A model generated the notes under the pieces. The model saw only the letters and a program-made list of their open reading frames with translations, did not search any database and had not been told where the DNA came from. Shown one piece after another: positions 1 through 5,689 of a stretch of 9,458 bases of DNA; within the stretch, counting starts at the first letter, position 1; each line of letters begins with the position of its first letter. This DNA is from Acidobacteria bacterium 37-71-11 (GTDB taxonomy: Bacteria > Acidobacteriota > Thermoanaerobaculia > Thermoanaerobaculales > Thermoanaerobaculaceae): NCBI GenBank assembly GCA_002279285.1, contig NCBR01000084.1, positions 1 through 9,458 on the forward strand, in the 5' to 3' direction. A program made the position numbers and the translations under genes.

Positions 1-752
1 AGGTAGCACGGCGCGAGTACAGAACGGGGGGGAAGAACTTCTGGCGCTTTGAGCGTCCCCGACCCGAACTCCGCAAAGCTACTGCAGCGATGAGTCGATA
101 TCTGGCGCGCTCGATGGTAGCCAAGCATGGCTTCTTGGTTTTTGTCGACGCGATCGTCGTGCCGGCCAATCTATTGATTGTTGTCGCCCGGTCGGATGAC
201 TACTTCTTTGGAGTCCTGCACTCGCGCATCCACGAGGTGTGGGCGCTGCGCATGGGCACGCGCCTTGAGACTCGGCCGCGCTACACGCCGACCACCTGCT
301 TCGAGACGTTCCCGTTCCCCTGGCCGCCGGGGAAGGAACCCCAGGACGACCCGCGGGTTGAGGCCATCGCCGAGGCCGCTCGCGAGCTGGATCGGCTGCG
401 CAGCACCTGGCTCAACCCGCCCGAGTGGACGCGCGAGGAGGTGCTCGAGTTCCCCGGCTCGGCCGACGGCCCGTGGGCGCGCTACGTCCACGACCCCGAC
501 GAGCGCGGCATCGGTACCGTCCGCTACCCGCGGACCGTGCCCAAGGACGTCGAGTGCGCCATCAACCTCAAAGCCCGGACCCTGACCAACCTCTACAACC
601 AGCGCCCCACCTGGCTCGCCCTCGCCCACGCCAAGCTCGACGCCGCGGTTTTCGCCGCCTACGGCTGGGACCCGGCGATGACCGACGAGCAGCTCCTCGA
701 ATCCCTCCTCGCCCTCAACCTCGAGCGCGCCGCATCGGGTTGCACGTCATGA
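1..752 (+). CDS. MmeI-like DNA methyltransferase / type IIG restriction enzyme, C-terminal part (5' end outside window)
   Basis: The reading frame is open from the window edge (first whole codon at 3) to TGA at 750-752, giving about 249 residues, so the gene begins upstream. The first in-window ATG (90) is internal: the residues before it (NFWRFERPRPELRKATAAM) already match the family. The C-terminal landmarks are characteristic of MmeI-like class I SAM-dependent DNA methyltransferases: the block around DDYFFGVLHSRIHEVW, then GTRLETRPRYTPTTCFETFP followed by PWPP, then the closing QLLESLLALNLERA. This part belongs to the target-recognition and C-terminal helical region. The catalytic (N/D)PPY motif and any PD-(D/E)xK nuclease domain lie outside the window, so I cannot tell a stand-alone methylase from a fused restriction-modification enzyme. 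Role by family: adenine methylation of host DNA in defence. The ATGA at 749-752 overlaps a 15-codon mini-ORF leading into hicA. The C-terminus looks intact. Confidence 0.85.
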   Translation, partial: VARREYRTGGKNFWRFERPRPELRKATAAMSRYLARSMVAKHGFLVFVDAIVVPANLLIVVARSDDYFFGVLHSRIHEVWALRMGTRLETRPRYTPTTCFETFPFPWPPGKEPQDDPRVEAIAEAARELDRLRSTWLNPPEWTREEVLEFPGSADGPWARYVHDPDERGIGTVRYPRTVPKDVECAINLKARTLTNLYNQRPTWLALAHAKLDAAVFAAYGWDPAMTDEQLLESLLALNLERAASGCTS

Positions 753-796
753 CCGATCGCAAGCTGGCGCCTGGGACGACCGGAGGGTTCGCGTGA
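749..796 (+). other. 15-codon mini-ORF bridging methyltransferase and hicA
   Basis: The ATG at 749-751 overlaps the methyltransferase stop (ATGA). The frame reads MTDRKLAPGTTGGFA and stops with TGA at 794-796, which overlaps the GTG start of hicA (GTGA at 793-796). It has no clear Shine-Dalgarno of its own. It could be a coupling leader that carries ribosomes from the methyltransferase to hicA, or chance. No peptide function is claimed. Confidence 0.25.
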
Positions 797-1047
797 ATCG
801 AAGGAGACTCCTCGAAAAGGCGCTGGCGAGCCCGAAGAGCCTCCGGTTCGATGAGGCGGTGGCACTGGCTGAAGCCCTCGGCTTCCGCCTCGCGCGGACG
901 AGCGGCAGCCACCACATCTTCGTGCATCAGGATGTGCCGGAGCTGCTCAACCTGCAAACGGTGCGCGGCAAGGCGAAACCCTACCAGGTCAGTCAGCTCC
1001 TCAAGCTCGTAGAGCGCTACAATCTGCAACTGGGGGATGAGGCATGA
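793..1047 (+). CDS. hicA: HicA-family mRNA interferase toxin
   Basis: An 84-residue protein of the usual HicA size. HicA toxins are small double-stranded-RNA-binding-fold ribonucleases that cleave mRNA and halt translation until neutralised by HicB. The diagnostic active-site segment is visible: a Gly-Ser-His-His motif at residues 38-41 (RTSGSHHIF), preceded by the helix EAVALAEALGFRLAR and followed by the conserved region ending in KPYQVSQLLKLVERYNL. His40 or His41 is the probable catalytic histidine. The GTG start at 793 is supported by GGAGG at 782-786, six bases upstream. Toxin precedes antitoxin, the usual order for this pair, and the stop overlaps the hicB start (ATGA at 1044-1047). Nothing appears truncated. 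Confidence 0.88.
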   Translation: MNRRRLLEKALASPKSLRFDEAVALAEALGFRLARTSGSHHIFVHQDVPELLNLQTVRGKAKPYQVSQLLKLVERYNLQLGDEA

Positions 1048-1265
1048 AGGATTACCACATCAACATCTTCTTCAGCGAGGACGATGGGGGTTTCATCGCC
1101 GACATCCCCGATCTCGAAGCCTGTTCGGCGTTCGGCGATACGCCCGAAGAAGCCCTCCGCGAAGTCCTCGTCGCCAAACAGGCATGGTTGGCAGCAGCGC
1201 GTTCGGCGCACAAGCCCGTTCCGAAGCCCACGTACCGCCCCGCCATCTACCGTCTCGCCTCGTGA
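1044..1265 (+). CDS. hicB: HicB-family antitoxin, short form
   Basis: A 73-residue protein starting at the ATG that overlaps the hicA stop, with a GGGGGATGAGG purine-rich stretch just upstream. It carries the partial RNase H fold that defines HicB: an opening beta strand (YHINIFFSEDDGGFIADIPDL), a turn with EACSAFGDTPEEAL, and the helix REVLVAKQAWLAAA. The tail (HKPVPKPTYRPAIYRLAS) is proline-rich. The protein ends there and has no recognisable C-terminal ribbon-helix-helix or HTH domain, so it belongs to the short HicB variant that blocks HicA by direct binding. How the operon would then be autoregulated is unclear. The pair looks complete and probably functional. Confidence 0.87.
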   Translation: MKDYHINIFFSEDDGGFIADIPDLEACSAFGDTPEEALREVLVAKQAWLAAARSAHKPVPKPTYRPAIYRLAS

Positions 1266-1752
1266 CGGGTTGCCACCTCTCTCTTGTGGGTGGCGGTGCT
1301 GGTGCTATAGCCGTTGCATGGGTACCACGTCCATGCGTATCGACATTAGTATTGGTGGTGGCAAGCGCTGCGGCGACGAGATGCCACCAAGCGTGGAGGT
1401 GGTAAGTATGCGACGCGGTCATCGCCTGTCGTCCCCCGTTTTCCGACGGGATCTCATCCAGCAGCGCTCGCAGCCCCTTGGGGTAGGGCTCGAGGTACGC
1501 CCTCCCTGCGGACTGATTGAGCCTCCAGACGGCCGAGCCGCCGAGCCAGACGGGCAGGGCCAGGCCCGCCGCGGAGGCGGAGAGCGGGAGGATGAGCCGG
1601 GCGTGGGGCATGTGCGTTGAGACAGACCAACCGAGTTGAGCGTCCCGGACCAGGCGGCGGTGTCAGCGAACGAAGGCGCGAGGTAGCAGGCGTGCGCCGA
1701 CCTCAGCGGCAGCGCTCCAGCCCCGGCCTTGCCGCTCGCGGCGTCCTGAAGC
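1266..1752. other. Region without an intact gene between hicB and the AbiEi promoter
   Basis: No convincing complete gene is present. Just after hicB, GCCACC (1272-1277) can pair with GGTGGC (1289-1294), but no T-tract follows, so terminator function is doubtful. Two further dyads occur: GCATGG/CCATGC (1316-1321 and 1331-1336) and an 8-bp pair TGGTGGCA/TGCCACCA (1356-1363 and 1382-1389). The stretch 1420-1611 has coding-like composition on the minus strand and is listed separately. The region looks like joined fragments. Confidence 0.5.
1420..1611 (-). pseudogene. Probable N-terminal fragment of an unidentified membrane-anchored protein
   Basis: Read from an ATG at 1611 on the minus strand, about 60 codons have very high third-position GC, typical of real genes in this genome. 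They encode a hydrophobic N-terminal segment (LPLSASAAGLALPVWLGG, then SAVWRL) that looks like a signal anchor, followed by AYLEPYPKGLRALLDEIP. After roughly position 1430 the composition and residue pattern become non-coding-like although the frame stays open to 1093, so the gene seems to have lost everything after its N-terminus. There is no clear Shine-Dalgarno and the family is not recognised. Confidence 0.3.
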
Positions 1753-1781
1753 TTGACATCCTGGCCTTTCACTCATATGAT
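1753..1781 (+). promoter_or_regulatory. Sigma70-type promoter of the AbiEi gene
   Basis: TTGACA (-35) lies at 1753-1758 and TATGAT (-10) at 1776-1781, separated by exactly 17 bases: a full-consensus -35 and a 5/6 -10. The expected start of transcription is near 1788, giving a leader of about 27 bases before the GTG at 1815. This is the clearest promoter in the window, and it argues that the AbiEi gene is independently transcribed. Confidence 0.75.
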
Positions 1782-1783
1782 CA

Positions 1784-1803
1784 CTTTCACCGTTTGGTGA
1801 AAG
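1784..1803. promoter_or_regulatory. Inverted-repeat operator over the AbiEi transcription start
   Basis: A perfect 8-bp inverted repeat, CTTTCACC (1784-1791) and GGTGAAAG (1796-1803) with spacer GTTT, covers the predicted transcription start. A third half-site CCTTTCAC (1765-1772) sits between the -35 and -10 boxes, 18 bases upstream of the second in direct orientation. AbiE-family antitoxins are known to repress their own promoters by binding inverted repeats, so this is a likely autoregulatory operator. The binding itself is inferred. Confidence 0.65.
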
Positions 1804-1814
1804 GACCGCTTATC

Positions 1815-2948
1815 GTGAAAAACAAGGTGCCGGATCTTGCGGAACGAGCTGAGGCCGCCCTCAGGGGCGCGTTGGCAGAAGTGCCGTTTCTCCGGCCCGA
1901 CGCCGAGAAGGGCTTGCGTGTGGCCGAGCCCACGACCGGAAGACCGGACCTCGAGTTGCGGATTGCGCCGGTGTCGAATCGGGCCCCCCTCTCAGTCCTT
2001 GTCGAGGTCAAGAGGAGCGGAGAGCCCCGGTACGCCCGTGACGCCATCAACCAGCTGCTACGGCACCGTGAAGCCAGACCAAGCGCCTACCTCGTGTTCG
2101 CCGCCCCCTATATCTCACCCGAGACGACCACGCTCTGCGCCACGGAAGGCGTCGGGACGATCGACTTCGCGGGCAACTGCTTCTTGAGCTTCGGGGAGGT
2201 CTTCATTCGTCGAGAAGGTAGGCCGAACCCCTTCGCCAAGCGGCGGGGCCTGCGCTCGCTCTACGCGCCGAAGTCGGAACGGGTGCTGCGGGTCCTCCTG
2301 GCGGACCCACAGGCGGCCTGGAAGACGATCCGGCTGACGATCGAGGCCGGCGTGAGCATCGGGCAGGTCGCGAAGGTGAAGCAGTTGCTCGCGGACCGGG
2401 AGCTGATCGCTATCGGGAAGAACGGCTTCACCCTCAGCAATCCACGGGCGTTGCTCGAGGATTGGAGCCGGTTCTACCGTCTCGGACGGAGCACGGAACG
2501 GGGCTACTACAGCTCGTTGCCGGTTGCGGAGGCTGAGCGAGCGGTGGCGAAACGCTGCGCTGCAGACGACGTAACGTACGCCCTGACCAGTTTCTCGGGG
2601 GCCGCCCGGTACGCTCCCTTCGTTCGCTACCAACAAGCGACGATCTACGTCGGCACCGACCCCGAGTCGGTCGCCAGGAAGATCGGCCTCAAGAAGGTGG
2701 ACAGCGGTGCGAACGTCCGCATCCTCGAGCCCTACGACGACGGCGTGTTCTACCGCAGCCAGCTGATCGACGGTATTGCGGTGGCCAGCGCCATCCAGGT
2801 CTTCCTCGACCTGCAGAGCGCTCGAGCGCGAGGCGAGGAGGCCTCAGGCTTCCTGCTCAGGGAGGTCATCGAGAAGACATGGGAGAAACCGGCAAAGACT
2901 ACACGGCCGAAGCCGTCGAAGCGGCGCGGTCAGTCATCCTCGAGCTGA
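1815..2948 (+). CDS. AbiEi-family type IV antitoxin / transcriptional regulator
   Basis: A 377-residue protein from GTG 1815. This start is chosen because the promoter and operator lie directly upstream and AAAGGA (1800-1805) is nine bases away; the longer open frame back to 1617 crosses the promoter. The N-terminal domain (about 40-135) reads GRPDLEL, then VLVEVKRSGEPRYARDAINQ, then APYIS and TIDFAGN. PD45 with E64-x-K66 resembles a restriction-endonuclease-like core. The region 150-205 is a winged helix (YAPKSERVLRVLLADPQAAW onward). The C-terminal domain (230-335) includes YALTSFSGAARYAPFVR. This layout matches AbiEi antitoxins of the larger AbiEi_2 type, which repress the operon and counteract an AbiEii nucleotidyltransferase toxin. 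The last 70 bases overlap the start of a toxin relic, so the protein seems orphaned. It could now act only as a repressor. Confidence 0.75.
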   Translation: MKNKVPDLAERAEAALRGALAEVPFLRPDAEKGLRVAEPTTGRPDLELRIAPVSNRAPLSVLVEVKRSGEPRYARDAINQLLRHREARPSAYLVFAAPYISPETTTLCATEGVGTIDFAGNCFLSFGEVFIRREGRPNPFAKRRGLRSLYAPKSERVLRVLLADPQAAWKTIRLTIEAGVSIGQVAKVKQLLADRELIAIGKNGFTLSNPRALLEDWSRFYRLGRSTERGYYSSLPVAEAERAVAKRCAADDVTYALTSFSGAARYAPFVRYQQATIYVGTDPESVARKIGLKKVDSGANVRILEPYDDGVFYRSQLIDGIAVASAIQVFLDLQSARARGEEASGFLLREVIEKTWEKPAKTTRPKPSKRRGQSSSS

Positions 2949-2998
2949 CCGACCTCCTGTTGGCAGGCGTGGGCCGGCCGCTGGACGCCCACTCATGA
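2879..2998 (+). pseudogene. Remnant 5' end of an AbiEii-type nucleotidyltransferase toxin gene
   Basis: The ATG at 2879 starts a 39-codon frame inside the 3' end of the AbiEi gene, in the overlapping arrangement expected for the second gene of an AbiE pair. It begins MGETGKDYTAEAVEAARSVI followed by LELTDLL. From memory this resembles the N-terminal helix of nucleotidyltransferase toxins that accompany this AbiEi type, where a helix of this kind precedes a Leu-Gly-Glu-Tyr and Val-Gly-Gly-Trp region. Here the resemblance ends near 2965 and a stop follows at 2996-2998. The catalytic GS...DxD nucleotidyltransferase core is absent, and nothing downstream restores it in any frame I can see. I infer a deletion that removed the toxin. 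Confidence 0.45.
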
Positions 2999-3125
2999 TC
3001 CGAACCTGACGAAGGCGACGGTCAAGGTGGACGATCATCCCCAATGGAGCCAGTTGAGTTGGTGATAGCCGGTCCGTATCCGCCCCGCGCCGCGAGCTGG
3101 ACGCTGTGAAAGGAGCCGACCTCTC

Positions 3126-5297
3126 ATGGGAGACGTCATCGGCGCCGTCACGTGGGTTGATCCGCGGACCGATCCGCAGCCACCGGCCGAGAAGCCGCCC
3201 GTCAGGGCCACGGAAGATCCCGCTGCCATTGCCGAGCTGATCGAGCACTGCCAGGCTGGGCGGATCTACGCAGTTGAGCGCTGGCTCGCTTCGGGGCGCC
3301 CTATCCAGGTCGCGTACGGTGAGGTCGACGCCTGGCGCGCCCCGGCGACGCCACTCTCCGTGGCGATGGAGTCCGGCCAGCACGACCTGACCTTGCTCCT
3401 GCTCTGCAACGGCTATCGGCCGGAGCTGGAGCCCCAGCCGCCCCTCAACTTCGCGCTTCGAAAGCGGGCCTGGGACTACGTCGATCTGCTCCTCGCCTGG
3501 GGCACGGATCCCAAGGCGGCGGATCCGGACGCGGTGCTGGAGACCTACCAGGTTTCGACGATGGAACGGTTCTGGGACCTCGGGCTGGATCTGACGCGCG
3601 ACCGGCACCTCGCGTACTACCTTGCCGAGTCGACGAGCAACAAGCCGGCGTACGGGTGGGCCAAGCGCCACAACGCGGACCCTCGCGTCGCCCGCGCGCT
3701 GACGCTCGCACTGGGCGAGGCGGTGTCGGAGAACCGCGAGAAGGGTGTGGCGCTGCTCGTGTGGGCCGGCGCCGATCCCCATCTCCAGGTTCCGAGTCTG
3801 AAGTACACCGAGGACGACGACGATCCCGATGACGACCGCAGCTCAGCGATCGAGGTCGCCGTCATGCTGGGGCGGGGCAAGCTCCTGAAATACCTCAAGC
3901 CCGACCCGGACCGTGACGACTGGGAGGCGTTGTGGGGCGAGGTGTGCGACCCCGACACGACGGATTTCCTCTACGACCGCCGCCCGCCCCGAGACTGGTC
4001 CAAGGCGATCGAGCGCAACATCTGGCGGATGGGTTGGTGGTACTGGGACCGCTCGGACCATCGGGCCTGTCTGGAGCGCCTCTTCGAGCACTTCTGGGGG
4101 CGGTTGAGCACGCTCAGTCCCAGGGACTGTCAAGAAATGCGGGGGAGTCTCCTGAAGATGGAATCCAGCAGCGATCTCGCCTGGTTGCTCGGCAAGCTCT
4201 CCAAGCCGCAGCACTGCGCCGGGACGATTTTCGCGGAGTTGGTCCGCACTCCGGCGATACGGCAGAAGATGGCGCACCTGGGGCTCGATGCGTTGCTGCC
4301 ATCACGACCTACGGACATCCGAACAGGGCGCCGGCGAGTGAGGGCTGGAGGCAAGCCAGACCGGCCAGCGCAAGCTTCGGAGGACGAGTGGCTGGACAAC
4401 CTGTCCGCCGAGCAGAGGGCGAGTTTCCTGCGCCAGCACATCAGCAGGGAGCAACTCTACGCGGAGGTCTGGGCCGATCCTGTCACCAGGGTCGCGGAAC
4501 GCTACGGCATCTCGGACGTCGCTGTCGCGAAGTGGTGCAGGAAGCTGGACGTCCCTCGGCCGGGCCGTGGCTACTGGGCGTGCAAGGCCGCTGGACAGAA
4601 GCTCCGGCAGTCGCCGCTGCCGCCCCGCGCGCGAGGCGTGCCGATGTACGTCGGCCGTCCCAAACCGAGCCGTGAGAAACGTCCGGCACCTGCCGGCATC
4701 CGCGGTCTGGAGCGCTTTCCCAGGGCGATACCGGTTCCGGACGTGGGTGATCCCGAACACGTCCTCGTCGCTCGGACCCGGCGCGCCCTCGAAGAGGCCG
4801 CGACCGGCGAGGGTGGGATCATCGGCGCGCGAGCGGGTGGCGGGCTGGATGTCGAGGTCTCAAAGGGGAGCGTGGCTCGGGCGCTTCGCATGGTGAACGC
4901 GATTGTCTGCGCGCTCGAGGGCGCCGGGTTCGGCGTCGAGGTCGCCGCCTGCCCTGCCGGGGCCGAGCGTTCCGCCGGCGGCCGAACGTACGCTGTCCTT
5001 GACGGCGAGCGGGTCCCGTTTGCCCTGGTTGAGCTGACTGAGCGCGTGGAGCGCCCGCCCAACGACCAGGAGCGGGCCGCGATGAGACGCAACCCCTGGA
5101 AGACGAAGGGCCCCTTCTACTCGCACCGTCCAACCGGGGCGCTGTCGCTGCAGATCGAAGGCGGGTCGGCCGGTGACGGCCACAGGCGAAGCTGGTCCGA
5201 CAGCACGCAACGTCGGCTGGAAGCGCTGCTCCACTCGTTCATCCGCGGCTTACTCGTCTCCGCTGAGGCGCAGAGGCGCCGCGGGGCGAGAGCGTAG
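3126..5297 (+). CDS. Large ankyrin-like repeat protein with LYxEVW-type helix-turn-helix module
   Basis: A 723-residue protein. ATG 3126 is preceded by AAAGGAG (3109-3115). Residues 30-260 contain degenerate ankyrin-like units: ATPLSVAMESGQHDLTLLLL with a following CNGY, then LNFALRKRAWDYVDLLLAWG with TDP, and GVALLVWAGADPH. An acidic patch lies at 229-237 (EDDDDPDDD). Residues 290-395 are Trp-rich and helical. Residues 441-493 form a compact module beginning REQLYAEVWADPVTRVAERY and continuing GISDVAVAKWCRKL, then PRPGRGYWACKAAGQKL. I recognise this as an HTH-like unit recurring in uncharacterised proteins of mobile and accessory regions. Residues 500-723 are a basic, Pro-rich linker and an unrecognised globular domain. 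There is no signal peptide or membrane segment. A DNA-binding or defence role is possible from the context, but no function is established. The gene stands alone in its orientation, with no clear terminator. Confidence 0.7.
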   Translation: MGDVIGAVTWVDPRTDPQPPAEKPPVRATEDPAAIAELIEHCQAGRIYAVERWLASGRPIQVAYGEVDAWRAPATPLSVAMESGQHDLTLLLLCNGYRPELEPQPPLNFALRKRAWDYVDLLLAWGTDPKAADPDAVLETYQVSTMERFWDLGLDLTRDRHLAYYLAESTSNKPAYGWAKRHNADPRVARALTLALGEAVSENREKGVALLVWAGADPHLQVPSLKYTEDDDDPDDDRSSAIEVAVMLGRGKLLKYLKPDPDRDDWEALWGEVCDPDTTDFLYDRRPPRDWSKAIERNIWRMGWWYWDRSDHRACLERLFEHFWGRLSTLSPRDCQEMRGSLLKMESSSDLAWLLGKLSKPQHCAGTIFAELVRTPAIRQKMAHLGLDALLPSRPTDIRTGRRRVRAGGKPDRPAQASEDEWLDNLSAEQRASFLRQHISREQLYAEVWADPVTRVAERYGISDVAVAKWCRKLDVPRPGRGYWACKAAGQKLRQSPLPPRARGVPMYVGRPKPSREKRPAPAGIRGLERFPRAIPVPDVGDPEHVLVARTRRALEEAATGEGGIIGARAGGGLDVEVSKGSVARALRMVNAIVCALEGAGFGVEVAACPAGAERSAGGRTYAVLDGERVPFALVELTERVERPPNDQERAAMRRNPWKTKGPFYSHRPTGALSLQIEGGSAGDGHRRSWSDSTQRRLEALLHSFIRGLLVSAEAQRRRGARA

Positions 5298-5387
5298 GGG
5301 CGCGGCCTTCTCTCTTGCTGGTCGGTCGATGCCGGTGCCCGCCGGCGATCCGGCGCGACGTCACCCTCTCAACCTTCGTGATGAATG

Positions 5388-5455
5388 CCGGGCTTGGACG
5401 GCCGGGGACGGCCCGCAATGACCGAGGCTGGGTTCCCGCTTGCGCGGGAACGACA
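5388..5455. repeat. REP-like intergenic palindrome of the 'SFPRKRE / PAQAG' type
   Basis: The core is a perfect 8-bp hairpin: GTTCCCGC (5432-5439), loop TTGC, GCGGGAAC (5444-5451). A second, looser pairing lies to its left, CGGGC (5389-5393) with GCCCG (5411-5415). Conceptual translation of the minus strand gives the peptides SFPRKREP and VVPAQAGTQ, the tell-tale false translations of a dispersed palindromic repeat very common in high-GC Proteobacteria and related genomes. It probably has many copies in this genome. Confidence 0.7.
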
Positions 5456-5506
5456 ACCGAAGGGTAGCCAGCGACCCCCAAACCGCGAACCACCACCCAC
5501 GGTTCT

Positions 5507-5660
5507 TCAGGGCCCGGAGCCCGGTGCCCGGAGCGCGGTCGTTGCGGCTGCCAGCCGTGCGACCGCCTCGATCGCGACGGCGGCGCCGGCGGCGCCGTAA
5601 TCGAGGTCGATGTTCTCCATGGTGTCGTGGGTGTGGTCGCACCCACAAGTAGGTTTGCAC
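5507..5660 (-). pseudogene. C-terminal fragment resembling an M28-family aminopeptidase
   Basis: On the minus strand a short frame reads CGCDHTHDTMENIDLDYGAA followed by GAAVAIEAVARLAAATTALR, ending in a stop at 5507. The pattern His-Thr-x-Asp-Thr-x-x-x-Ile-Asp followed by an alanine-rich helix resembles the metal-site and final helix of M28 zinc peptidases. Nothing upstream in this frame continues the protein: the ATPase gene on the same strand ends at 5690. It is therefore at most a relic. The match is short and from memory. Confidence 0.35.
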
Positions 5661-5689
5661 TTGCTCTGGAGGCGTCGAGGAGAAGTCAC

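Larger units (their letters stand above)
5298..5689. other. Gene-poor spacer with palindromic repeat and peptidase relic
   Basis: This 392-base stretch has no intact gene. It holds a palindromic intergenic repeat (5388-5455) and, on the minus strand, a fragment resembling the end of an M28 peptidase (5507-5660), both listed separately. Between the ankyrin-like gene and the repeat (5298-5387) I see no structure with a T-tract that would make a convincing terminator. Confidence 0.6.

Noticed and set aside
1272..1294. Possible terminator after hicB
   Set aside because: The stem is only six base pairs with an 11-base loop and no T-tract.
1617..1814. N-terminal extension of the AbiEi protein from an ATG at 1617
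   Set aside because: The stretch is low-complexity Arg/Pro-rich, matches nothing in the family and would run through the near-consensus promoter and operator.
2949..3065. Open frame after the AbiEi stop (PTSCWQAWAG...) as a toxin continuation or readthrough tail
   Set aside because: It has no start codon or recognisable motif, and stops after about 38 codons.
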